Position numbers and translations under genes: made by a program
Shown here: positions 32,877 through 42,100 of the stretch, one piece after another
How positions within the stretch are numbered: the first letter of the stretch is position 1
How the letters are laid out: each line of letters starts with the position of its first letter
From: a bacterium
GTDB lineage: Bacteria; Joyebacterota; Joyebacteria; Joyebacterales; Joyebacteraceae
Reading direction: 5' to 3'
Length of the DNA: 64,000 bases
Assembly: GCA_025774935.1 (NCBI GenBank)
Contig: JALGZK010000001.1
Span: 398,266-462,265, forward strand
The notes under the pieces: generated by a model
What the model saw: the letters and a program-made list of their open reading frames with translations, nothing else
Told to the model about the DNA's origin: nothing
The model's database searches: none

Positions 32877-33750
32877 GGAGCACCTCTCGAAGCGCGCGAA
32901 TGTGATCCGGCGTGGTTCCGCAGCAGCCGCCGATGACCTGCACTCCGAGTTCGAGTAGCTCTTTCGCACGCTCGGCCATGAACTCGGGTGTCTCGTCGTA
33001 GATCGCGTGGCCGTCGACGATCTGGGGCAACCCGGCGTTCGGCTGGATCAGAAGCGGTGCGTCGGTGCAGGCCCGGAACTCCCTGGCGATCTCGACCATC
33101 GTCTCGCTCCCGTTCCCGCAGTTCGATCCCACGACATCCGCCCCGGCTTCCACGAGCCCCGCCGCCGTGCTCGGCACGTCGTTCCCCATGATCGTGTGGA
33201 ACCCGCGGGGGGTGGCGTCGAATGTCATCGTCGCCATGACCGGGATTCCTGCCGACACGCTTCGCGCCGCCTCAATCGCGAGTCTCGCTTCACCGACGTC
33301 CATCATGGTCTCGATCGTGAGGAGGTCGACGCCGGCCGCGACGAGCGCTTCCATCTGCCGACGGAAGCCGGCGCGGACCTCGTCCGGGACCGCGTCGCCG
33401 AGGGGCTCGAGTATGTGCCCGGAGGGCCCGCAGGAACCGGACACGTATGCCCGCCCCGCGACGGCCTCGCGCACCGCCTCCACGGCGATCCGGTTGATCT
33501 CCTCGGTCTGTCCGTCCAGGCCGTAGGTCGCGAGCCTCATCGGCGAGCCGCCGAACGTGTTGGTCTGGACGAGCTCTGCGCCCGCGTCGAGGTAGCCCTG
33601 GGCTACCTCTCGCAGGAGATCGGGCCGCGTGAGGTTGAGGGACTCGGGACTGTCCCCTGAGCGCAGGCCGCGCGCCATCAGGAAGCTGCCCGTGGCGCCG
33701 TCCGCGATGACGACCGGTCCGTTCCTCACTCTCTCCAGAAAGGGCCGCAT
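32869..33750 (-). CDS. Homocysteine S-methyltransferase (MetH N-terminal-domain-like)
   Basis: The 293-residue stand-alone barrel corresponds to the homocysteine-binding domain of MetH. It opens with VVIADGATGSFLMARGL and contains LVQTNTFGGSP. The zinc ligands are intact: C211 in VGSNCGNG and C276/C277 in IGGCCGTTPDHI. It would accept a methyl group from a methyl-corrinoid and make methionine. It is last in a four-gene operon, two bases after the corrinoid protein gene. No folate-binding domain is attached or nearby. ATG at 33750 is chosen, as it starts the conserved domain and fits the spacing. Confidence 0.9.
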   Translation of the reverse strand: MRPFLERVRNGPVVIADGATGSFLMARGLRSGDSPESLNLTRPDLLREVAQGYLDAGAELVQTNTFGGSPMRLATYGLDGQTEEINRIAVEAVREAVAGRAYVSGSCGPSGHILEPLGDAVPDEVRAGFRRQMEALVAAGVDLLTIETMMDVGEARLAIEAARSVSAGIPVMATMTFDATPRGFHTIMGNDVPSTAAGLVEAGADVVGSNCGNGSETMVEIAREFRACTDAPLLIQPNAGLPQIVDGHAIYDETPEFMAERAKELLELGVQVIGGCCGTTPDHIRALREVLLT

Positions 33751-33752
33751 GG

Positions 33753-34385
33753 TCACCCCACGAGCTCCTTCACACACTCGACGGCGTGGGCCGCGTCGAA
33801 TCCGTAGCTGTCCGCTCCGATCTCCCGGGCGAACTCCTCAGTCACCGGCGCACCGCCCACCACCGTCCTGACGGAGGAGTCCAGTCCCCGCTCCTTCAGG
33901 AGCGCGATCACCTTCTTCATGCCGGGCATCGTCGTGGTCAGGAGCGCCGACATGCCGATGACGCTCGCTCCGGTCTCGTGCGCCGTGTCGACGAACGTCT
34001 CGGGAGAGACGTCCTTGCCCAGGTCTATGACCTCGAACCCCGCGCCACTCAGCATGATGCCGACCAGGTTCTTCCCGATGTCGTGGAGGTCGCCCTGAAC
34101 CGTCCCGATCACGACGGTTCCACGCGACAGCGCGACGGCCTTCCCGAGGTGAGGTTCGAGCAGCTCGAGGCCCGCGTTCATCGCCCTCGCGGCCAGGAGC
34201 ACTTCGGGAAGAAAGACCTCGTGGTTCCGGAAGCGATCTCCCACGACCTGCATCCCCGCGAGCAGCCCCCGCTCTAGAATCACTCCGGCCTCGAGCTCCT
34301 GCTCCAACGCCGACTGGGTGAGGGCCCGAACCGCCTCGTGCGCTCCGCATTCGAGTTCGGAAGCGATCTGTGACAGGATCTCCAT
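33753..34385 (-). CDS. Corrinoid (cobalamin-binding) methyl carrier protein
   Basis: The 210-residue two-domain protein is of the MttC/MtmC type. A helical cap (residues 1-85, with GLLAGMQVVGDRF and VFLPEVLLAARAMN) is followed by the B12 domain with the lower-ligand motif DLHDIGKN (D99, H101, G104), VIGMSALLTTT and VVGGAPVTEEFA. It shuttles a methyl group on cobalt between partner proteins. Its start abuts the stop of the activation gene, and it ends two bases before the methyltransferase gene. The partners are therefore most likely the MttB-like protein and the homocysteine methyltransferase of the same operon. Confidence 0.95.
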   Translation of the reverse strand: MEILSQIASELECGAHEAVRALTQSALEQELEAGVILERGLLAGMQVVGDRFRNHEVFLPEVLLAARAMNAGLELLEPHLGKAVALSRGTVVIGTVQGDLHDIGKNLVGIMLSGAGFEVIDLGKDVSPETFVDTAHETGASVIGMSALLTTTMPGMKKVIALLKERGLDSSVRTVVGGAPVTEEFAREIGADSYGFDAAHAVECVKELVG

Positions 34386-35114
34386 TCACGGCTCCTTCCG
34401 CAGGTTCTGCCGGATCTTCCGCATTCGGGACCTGCAGCTCTTCGTCCGGCAGTCCGGGCAAAACGGGTAGTCGTCGGCGATCTCGTGGATGGCAGCCGGT
34501 CCCGTGACCATCACTCCGGAGATCGACTTGAGCGGCTGCATGAGACAGCTGTCCGTCAATAGGATCCCGATCTCATCGGGACGGAGCGCCGCGAAGAGCG
34601 CCCGCTGCCCCGTGATGTTCCAACCGCAGTAGCCGGGGCTGTAGCGAAGCGCCCAGGTGTCGGGACCCGCTGCGTGCCGCGACCGCGCCTCTTCCTGTGC
34701 GAGCCCGTCGAGATGAACTCCGGCGAGCTCCGTACCCTCCGAGGCGGCTGAGTCCAGCGCGGCTCCGAGCGCCGGCCGTCCCGCGTCGAAGAGCTCCGCG
34801 ATGCGGTCGCTGAGTTCGGCGCCGACAGTGGCTGCGAACAGCGCCAGTCGCTCAGCCCGCGGGAAGATCGCGAGAAGGGGAGAGGACGGCTCGTTGTCGC
34901 CGGCCCCTTCGTAGACCTCCGCGAACTCGCGCGCGCCGATGTCGGCTGTGACCGCCCGCGGTTCCGCCTTCGCTCGGAACTCCTCGAGCGCTTCCTCGAG
35001 CAGGCGTTCGACGCGCGGCCCCGGCGAGCGATCGGTCGTCCCGCCCATGGCGCGCAGGACCGCCGCGCCGCTGGGCACGACCGCAGCAACCGGGATCTCG
35101 AACGTCCGTCTCAT
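34386..35114 (-). CDS. MetH activation-domain-like protein with C-terminal Cys cluster
   Basis: The 242-residue protein resembles the SAM-binding reactivation domain of B12-dependent methionine synthase, which rescues oxidised cob(II)alamin by reductive methylation. The signature is RYSPGYCGWNITGQRALF, then IGILLTDSCLMQPLKSISGV. The C terminus carries C219-x2-C222-x4-C227 in a basic segment, which could hold an Fe-S cluster or zinc and supply electrons (inference). Its start overlaps the mttB-like stop (ATGA) and its stop abuts the corrinoid gene. It presumably keeps the operon's corrinoid protein active. Confidence 0.87.
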   Translation of the reverse strand: MRRTFEIPVAAVVPSGAAVLRAMGGTTDRSPGPRVERLLEEALEEFRAKAEPRAVTADIGAREFAEVYEGAGDNEPSSPLLAIFPRAERLALFAATVGAELSDRIAELFDAGRPALGAALDSAASEGTELAGVHLDGLAQEEARSRHAAGPDTWALRYSPGYCGWNITGQRALFAALRPDEIGILLTDSCLMQPLKSISGVMVTGPAAIHEIADDYPFCPDCRTKSCRSRMRKIRQNLRKEP

Positions 35115-36589
35115 CGCGCTGGGACCTCCTGGGACTCCCGATCGGGCAGCCGGTCGAGCCCGTGACGCCGGGCCTCCTCGGTCATGAGCTCCACGAGGTC
35201 CCTCTTCACGTCGTCAGACACGCGCGACGGCTCGTACTCCTCGAGGTGGCGGAGGACCTCGCGGTGCGCTCGCTCTCCGAGCGTGGTCTTACCTTCGGCC
35301 TGCCAGCGGGAGAGGTTCGCGCGCTCGATCACGGGTCCCGGGAAATAGTGCTCGCTCCTGAGATGCTTCCGGGTGTGGTCGGCGATGAGGACGTGTCCGT
35401 CCCTGAGCATCTCCTCGAAGAGGGGCTGCGCCGGGAAGTCGTCTCTGGGCTCGATCCCGCGGATCATGCGCTGGGTCATCCCGCAGATCTCGTTGTCGAC
35501 GACGAGCTTCTCCGGACTCACGCAGCTCTCGAAGTCGAGCATGCCGGGCCCCGAGATGCTGTTGATGCCGGTCAGCGCTGCGAGCGTCGCGCCCATCGAC
35601 GTCTCGAGGCCTGCCTGTGCGTCGAGCGCTTTGGCGTCGCTCAGGCCAATGTACGCCTGGGTGGGAATGCCGAGGTGCTTCCCGATCTCGCTGTACGCGC
35701 AATCGATCATCTGGGTCTCGACCGCTCCCATGGGCGTCGTCTCGTAGCGGATGTCGAAGGCAGCGGGGGAGCCGCCGTAGAGAACGGGGCAGCCGGGGTT
35801 CGCGAGCTGGCTCAACACGACGCCGCTCAGAGTTTCCGCTGTGTGCTGCACGAGGCTGCCGACGATGGTCACCGGTCCCATGAAGCCCGAGAGCGGCATC
35901 GAGACGAACTCGATCGGAACCGAATCGGCGGCACAGTCGAGGAGGTTCTGCGCCGTCACGTCGCTCCACTTCAGGGGCGCGGTCGGGCAGGCGGAGAAGA
36001 TCGTGAGGGGCTTTTCCCGGAGCGCCGCGGCCGAACCGCGTACCGCGAGCTGGAGGTCTCGCATCAGCGCGTACGACTCGATCGTGAACGCCCCGGTCAC
36101 GACCGGCTTCTCGCAGTAGAGGAGGCAGAGGAAGAGCCGGTAGCTGTCCTGAATCGCCTCGGGCACGTCGCTGCAGATGAAGGCAGTGCTCTGTGCCTCG
36201 ATGTGCTCCATGCGGCTCGTGAGTTTCGTGAAGCGCACCAGGTCGCCGGTCACCGGAGTCCGCATCTCGCTCGTGCCTGCGTCGAGCACGGTGATGCCAG
36301 AGGACCCGGGGGTGAAGTGAACGCGATCTCCGGAGAGATCGTGGGTCTGTTCGCCCAGGCAGTCGTAGAGCGCGAACCCACTCGGCGCCTTCGAGATCGC
36401 CTCCGTCACGAGGGAGCCGGGGAGGGTGACCCTCCCGCTCTCACGATCGACCGTGGCGCCGTGGTCAGCGAGGAGCGCCACTGCGTTGTCGTTCTGGACC
36501 TTGACTCCGAGCGTAGCGAGGAGATCGAGCGCCTCGTCGACGATCCGCTCGAGGAGGTCCGTGCTAAGAAGCTGCAATCTAGGACGCAT
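35111..36589 (-). CDS. MttB-family (trimethylamine methyltransferase-like) corrinoid methyltransferase
   Basis: The 492-residue TIM-barrel protein is of the MttB superfamily. Family blocks include LLATLGVKVQND near the N terminus, GSSGITVLD, CPTAPLKW, VLYGGSPAAFDIRYETTPMG, GLSDAKALDAQAG and GINSISGPGMLDFESCVSPEKLV. No in-frame amber codon is present, so it is not a pyrrolysine-containing trimethylamine enzyme. Non-Pyl members demethylate quaternary amines such as glycine betaine or carnitine and methylate a cognate corrinoid protein, which is encoded two genes downstream. It heads the operon. No B12 riboswitch is recognised in the 246-base divergent upstream region. Confidence 0.92.
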   Translation of the reverse strand: MRPRLQLLSTDLLERIVDEALDLLATLGVKVQNDNAVALLADHGATVDRESGRVTLPGSLVTEAISKAPSGFALYDCLGEQTHDLSGDRVHFTPGSSGITVLDAGTSEMRTPVTGDLVRFTKLTSRMEHIEAQSTAFICSDVPEAIQDSYRLFLCLLYCEKPVVTGAFTIESYALMRDLQLAVRGSAAALREKPLTIFSACPTAPLKWSDVTAQNLLDCAADSVPIEFVSMPLSGFMGPVTIVGSLVQHTAETLSGVVLSQLANPGCPVLYGGSPAAFDIRYETTPMGAVETQMIDCAYSEIGKHLGIPTQAYIGLSDAKALDAQAGLETSMGATLAALTGINSISGPGMLDFESCVSPEKLVVDNEICGMTQRMIRGIEPRDDFPAQPLFEEMLRDGHVLIADHTRKHLRSEHYFPGPVIERANLSRWQAEGKTTLGERAHREVLRHLEEYEPSRVSDDVKRDLVELMTEEARRHGLDRLPDRESQEVPAR

Positions 36590-36835
36590 GGGTTCTCTCT
36601 CCGGGAGATCCTGCCCCGACGCTGCGCGACGGGGGAGGGCGGTCGTTGCTAGAGCCGCTTCGATTGTGCTACAGATTGGCTCCTGACGCCAGTCCTCGAA
36701 CGGGGGAGCAGACAGCCTTCGCGGACGGGATGCAGCGAACCGTTCCTGCCCGGGGCCGCTCTAAACAACGGTCAGCATTCGCCCGGGCCGCGCCGGCATG
36801 CGGCGCCGACAGCCCGATAGCACGGAGGAGAGCAC

Positions 36836-37069
36836 ATGCAGGAGAATACCCTCTCGATCGCCGCCACCACCAACATCGCGGAGCTCCTCGACCACCACCC
36901 CGAGCTCCTGGACGTGCTCGTGGAGCTCGCACCGGCCCTGAAGAACCTCAAGAACCCCGTGATGCGAAAGGCGATGGCCAAGTTCGCCACGCTTCAGACG
37001 GCAGCGGACAAGGCAGGACTGCCGGTTGAGGAGCTGGTCGAGAAGCTCCGCTCGGCGGTGGTGGAGTAG
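36836..37069 (+). CDS. Small DUF1858-type protein
   Basis: The 77-residue protein resembles DUF1858, a small helical domain found at the N terminus of ScdA/Ric-like and hybrid-cluster-linked proteins: IAELLDHHPELLDVLVELAP and LQTAADKAGLPVEELVEKL. The CxxC of many members is absent here (ALKNLKNP in its place), so iron or cysteine chemistry is unlikely. GGAGGAGAG precedes the ATG. It diverges from the cobamide methyltransferase operon, and a weak promoter TTGCTA-18-TACAGA lies at 36646-36675. A strong terminator follows. Confidence 0.82.
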   Translation: MQENTLSIAATTNIAELLDHHPELLDVLVELAPALKNLKNPVMRKAMAKFATLQTAADKAGLPVEELVEKLRSAVVE

Positions 37070-37096
37070 ACTCCGGCCGGTGACCCCAGTCACGAA

Positions 37097-37122
37097 GCGG
37101 CCGCCTCGTTCGAGGCGGCCGC
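37097..37122 (+). terminator. Hairpin terminator after the DUF1858 gene
   Basis: An 11-bp perfect stem GCGGCCGCCTC / GAGGCGGCCGC closes a GTTC loop 27 bases after the stop. Confidence 0.75.
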
Positions 37123-37140
37123 GCTCGGCGACCGCGAGCG

Positions 37141-37169
37141 TTGCGGCCCCCTCCGGAGCGTGGTATAAT
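37141..37169 (+). promoter_or_regulatory. Promoter of the beta-helix gene
   Basis: TTGCGG (37141) and consensus TATAAT (37164) are separated by 17 bases ending CGTGG. The leader to the proposed ATG at 37277 is about 100 bases. Confidence 0.65.
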
Positions 37170-37276
37170 GAATGCGCTCATCAAGAACATCCGCCCCTGC
37201 GCGAGAGCAGTCCGCAAACGGGCTCTCTGCCCGCTCGGACTCCCATCGCGCCCTCCACCGACAGGGAGCGGCCCGC

Positions 37277-38062
37277 ATGGACCTCAGTTCGAGACGCATC
37301 GCGGCGCTGGCCACGGCCACCCTCGTCGCTACGGCCCCGGCCTGTCTCGCCACCGTCATCGACGTACCTGACGACCAGCCAACCATCCAGCTCGGCATCG
37401 TGAACGCGGCCGACGGCGACACCGTCCTCGTCGCTCCCGACACCTACCACGAGGAGATCGACTTCCTCGGGAAGCCGGTCACGGTCGGGAGCTGGTACCT
37501 CACAACCGGAGATCCGGCCTACGTGGCGAGCACGGTCATCGACGGCCAGGGAGGCATGCTCGGTCCCCTGGTGACGTTCGAGAGCGGGGAGGACTCGCTC
37601 TCCGCGCTCGTCGGCGTGACGGTGCAGGGAGGATGGTCGCTGAGTGGAGGAGGCTTCCGCTGCGTCGGAGCCTCACCCCGGATCGCCGGCTGCACGATTC
37701 GCCTCAACGAAGCCTACCAGCAGGGGGCGGGGTTCTACCTGAACGGGGGGAGCCCCATCGTCGAGGGCAACCGCTTCGAGGCAAATGAGGTGACGCAGGA
37801 CTCGGGCGGCGGGATCGCGATCTGGAACGGTGCTCCTCGCGTCGCCGGCAACGTCTTCGTCGACAACGTCGCGAACTCGACCGGTGGCGCGATCTTCTGC
37901 GAGAACGCGTCGCCTCTGATTATGGACAACCTCATCGACGGGAACTCCGGTTCGAACATCTACGCCGGCGGCATCATGAGCCGGAACTGCACCCCCGTGA
38001 TCGTGGGGAACGTGATCTCGAACAACGACACGAACGGGTACGGCGGGGGAATCTTCTTCTGA
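37277..38062 (+). pseudogene. Secreted right-handed beta-helix protein, N-terminal part, stopped by in-frame TGA
   Basis: A signal peptide (residues 1-25, MDLSSRRIAALATATLVATA) leads into a parallel beta-helix that starts VIDVPDDQPTIQLGIVNAAD and continues in rungs such as SLSGGGFRCVGASPRIAGC and GSPIVEGNRFEANEV. The frame ends at TGA (38060) just after GYGGGIFF, in mid-helix. After about 90 unalignable bases the beta-helix and a sorting domain resume in the same frame (next entry). An insertion, paired indels or a nonsense change could explain it. Alone, this 261-residue product would lack the surface-sorting tail. Confidence 0.75.
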
Positions 38063-39007
38063 CTGCCGGGCTCGAGCCGCGGGTGCGGCTCTCCGGACCG
38101 AACGTCGACGGCGGACTTCGACCCGGACCGACTTCCGCGTACGGGGCGCAGCCCCGCAATCGACGGGAACGTCATCTTCGGGAACACGGCGTTCAGCGGA
38201 GGTGGAGGAGTCAGGCTCTGCTTCTTCGCCGGGATCATCGAGGAGCCGACCTTCCAGTGGAACACCATCTTCGACAACGAGACGTACGAGGAAGGCGGCG
38301 GCGTGTTGGTGTACGAGGCGGATCCGGTCATAGCGAGCTGTACCATCGACGGCAACAGCGCCGGCACGCTCGGAGGAGGAGTCTGCGCGGGACGCAGAGC
38401 AGTGGCCCCCATCCAGACGACGACCATCACCAATACGATCGTGGCGAACTCGGAGTCAGGGGGAGGAGTGGCCTCAGAGCTCGCGCCTGTCGAGACATCG
38501 CTGTGCGATGTCTGGAACAACACGGGCGGCAACTACGTGAACTGCGCGCCGGCACCGAACGACATGTCCCTCGATCCACTCTACTGCGACGTCACGAACG
38601 ACGACTTCACGCTCCGCGACGACTCGCCGTGCCTGCCGGAGAACAACGCCTGGAGCGCGCTCATAGGCGCGCACGGCGCGGGAGGCTGCGGGACGTCGGT
38701 CGGCGACGAGTCCGCCGGGCGAGCGTTCCGCCTCCACCGACCGTTCCCGAGCCCGTCGAGCGGACCCGTCGTGCTCGGGTACTCGCTGAGCGTCCCCGTC
38801 GCGTCCGTCGGTCTCGCCGTCCTCAGCATCGACGGCCGAGTGGTGAGGAGATTCGAGCGCCTGTCCGGGACTCCGGGCGACCACGGGGTCCCGTGGGACT
38901 GCACGAACGAACGGGGGCAGCCTGTCGCCTCCGGCGTGTACGTCGTGCGCGGGATTGCCGACGGGCGCCCCGAGTACAGCGGGCTCGTCATCCTCAGGCG
39001 CCGCTAG
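38063..39007 (+). pseudogene. Beta-helix protein, C-terminal part with FlgD-type sorting domain
   Basis: In the same frame as the preceding fragment, beta-helix rungs restart at about 38155 with PAIDGNVIFGNTAFSGGGG and continue to about 38690. A divergent FlgD-like Ig sorting module follows (FPSPSSGPVVLGYSLSVPV ... GRVVRRFERL ... VASGVYVVRGIAD ... RRR). The first 31 codons after the TGA do not look like beta-helix in any frame. The TGA is followed at 38074-38091 by the hairpin GAGCCGC-GGGT-GCGGCTC. An independent start (for example GTG 38303) would give a protein without signal peptide, so separate expression is unlikely. Confidence 0.7.
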
Positions 39008-39062
39008 AACGACCCAGGGACGCCCGGCAGGGGCCCTCTGGACAACGCTGAGCGCTCCGTCA

Positions 39063-39091
39063 TTGACCATCGTTCAAATCTGTGATATCCT
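39063..39091 (+). promoter_or_regulatory. Promoter of the TSP3-repeat giant gene
   Basis: TTGACC (39063), a 17-base AT-rich spacer and TATCCT (39086); a second possible -10, TATAGT, lies eight bases further. This is the most AT-rich stretch of the region. Confidence 0.6.
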
Positions 39092-39140
39092 AGTATAGTC
39101 TACATACGAATCGCACACGGTGCCCCACGGAGGTTGCAGC

Positions 39141-42100
39141 GTGAAGAGACTCCTGTACCTGATGGCGGTGCTCCTGCTCCTACTCGCCGCCACGGCGGCG
39201 GCCCAGACGAGGGTCGACACGGACGGGGACGGGCTCGAGGACGACATCGAGATCAGCCTCGGGACCGACCCGAACGACGACGACACCGACGACGACGGGT
39301 TGATGGACGGGACGGAGGACGAGAACCACAACGGTGTCGTCAACCCTCAAGAGACGAGCCCGCTGCTGTTCGATTCGGACACGGACGGTCTCTCCGACGG
39401 CCTCGAACTCGGTCTGACCGCGCCCGAGGGGAACGACACCGACCTCGGGCTCTTCGTCGCGGACACCGACCCGCTGAGCACGACCGATCCGCTCGATGCG
39501 GACTCCGACGACGACGGTCTCACCGACGGCGAGGAGGACGCGAACGGGAACGGAGCGGCCGACCCCGGCGAGGGCGACCCCAACGACGGCGACACCGACG
39601 ACGATGGGCTCACAGACTACGAGGAGCTCATCACCTACGGCACCGACCCGAGCGACAGCGACACGGACGACGACGGACTCTCCGACTACGACGAGATCAT
39701 CGTCCACGGCACCAATCCGCTCGACGACGACAGCGACGACGACGGGCTTCTGGATGGCGAAGAGGTCCTGACGCATCTGACAGATCCGTGGGACGCGGAC
39801 TCCGACGACGATGGGCTCGAGGACGGGGTCGAGGTGCTGACGGCGCTCACCGACCCGCTCGACGACGACTCTGACGACGACGGTCTGCTGGACGGCACCG
39901 AGGACGCGAACGGCGACGGGATCGTCGACCCGGGCGAGACCGAGCCGCTACTCTTCGACAGCGACACCGACCTCCTCTCGGACGGCCTCGAGTCGGGGCT
40001 GGTCGCGCCCCAGGGAACGGACACGAATCTGGGCGTCTTCGTCGCGGACACCGACCCGCTGACGACGACCGACCCCGTCGATGCGGACAGCGACGACGAC
40101 GGACTCACGGACGGGGAGGAAGACGCCGACCTGGACGGTGCGGTCGACGCGACCGAGACCGACCCGAACCTCGCCGACACCGACTCCGACGGACTGAGCG
40201 ACGGCGACGAGGTCCTGACGTACCTGACCGATCCTCTCGACGCTGACTCGGACGACGACGGTCTCACGGACGGTGACGAGGTAAACGTCTATGGCACTGA
40301 GCCGCTCGATGACGACTCGGACGACGACCTCCTCCTCGACGGCGAAGAGGTCTTGACGCACCTGACCGACCCGCTCGACGCGGACTCCGACGACGATGGG
40401 CTCTCGGACGGCGTCGAGGTGCTGACCGCATTGACGAATCCGCTCGACGATGACACCGACGACGACGGGCTCATGGATGGCACGGAGGACGCCAACGGCA
40501 ACGGCGTCGTCGATCCCGGCGAGACGGACCCGCTTCTCTTCGACACCGACTCCGATCTCCTGTCGGACGGTCTCGAGTCCGGTCTGGAAGTGCCCGAGGG
40601 GACCGGCACCGATCTCGGCGTCTTCGTCGCGGACACGGACCCCTTGACCACGACCGACCCGCTCGACGACGATTCGGACGACGACACGCTCACCGACGGC
40701 GCGGAGGACGCGGACCAGGACGGCGCCGTCGATCCGACGGAGACGGACCCCAACCTCGCCGACACGGACGGCGACGGGCTTTCGGACGGGGACGAGCTCC
40801 TGATCCACGGCACCGATCCGCTCGACCCCGACACCGACGAGGACGGGCTGTCCGACGGCGACGAAGTGCTCGTCCATCTGACCGACCCGCTCGACCCCGA
40901 CTCCGACGATGACGGACTCAACGACGGCGACGAGATCCTGACGCACCTGACGGATCCGTGGGACGCGGACTCCGACGACGACGGGCTCGAGGACGGCGTC
41001 GAGGTGCTGACTGCGCTGACCGACCCGCTCGACGACGACACCGACGACGACGGACTCCTCGACGGGATCGAGGATGTGAACGGAGACGGGATCGTCGACC
41101 CGGGCGAGACCGAGCCGCTCCTCTTCGACAGCGACACCGACCTCCTCTCCGACGGTCTCGAGTCCGGCCTCGAGGCGCCGCAGGGCTCCGGGACGGACCT
41201 CGGCGTCTTCGTCGCGGACACGGACCCCCTGACCACGACCGACCCGACCGACGCCGACTCGGATGACGACGGGCTCTCGGACGGAGCAGAGGACGCCGAC
41301 CTCGACGGCGCCATCGACGAGGGAGAGACGGATCCGAACGACGCCGATTCCGACGACGACGGGCTCTCGGACGGCGTCGAGGTCCTGACGGCGCTGACCG
41401 ATCCGCTCGATGACGACACCGACGACGACGGGCTCATGGACGGGACCGAGGACGCCAACGGCGACGGCGTCGTCGATCCTGGGGAGACGGACCCGCTCCT
41501 CTTCGACACCGACACCGACCTCCTGTCGGACGGTCTCGAGTCGGGCCTCGAGGCGCCAGAGGGCACCGGCACCGACCTCGGCGTCTTCGTCGCGGACACG
41601 GACCCGCTGACCACGACAGACCCGACCGATGCCGACTCGGATGACGACGGCCTCGCGGACGGAGCAGAGGACGCCGACCTCGACGGCGCCATCGACGAGG
41701 GAGAGACGGATCCGAACGACGCCGATTCCGACGACGACGGGCTCTCGGACGGCATCGAAGTGCTGACGGCGCTGACGGACCCGCTCGACGACGACACCGA
41801 CGACGACGGGCTCATGGACGGGACCGAGGACGCCAACGGCGACGGTATCGTCGACCCGGGCGAGACGAACCCGCTCCTCTTCGACACCGACTGGGACCTC
41901 CTCTCAGACGGCCTCGAGTCGGGACTCGAAGCCCCGGAGGGGACCGGCACCGACCTCGGCATCTTCGTCGCGGACACGGACCCGCTGACCACGACCGACC
42001 CGACCGACGCCGACTCGGACGACGACGTCCTGACGGACGGAGCCGAGGACGCGGACCTCGACGGAGCGGTCGACGCGACCGAGACCGACCCGAACGTGGC

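Noticed and set aside
36590-36835. Cobalamin riboswitch upstream of the cobamide methyltransferase operon
   Set aside because: I could not find a B12-box-like core or the expected multi-arm structure in the 246-base divergent region.
38060-38091. Selenocysteine insertion site after the TGA
   Set aside because: A hairpin is present, but hairpins are common in this GC-rich DNA, the protein is a secreted beta-helix with no known Sec family, and the sequence after the TGA is abnormal.
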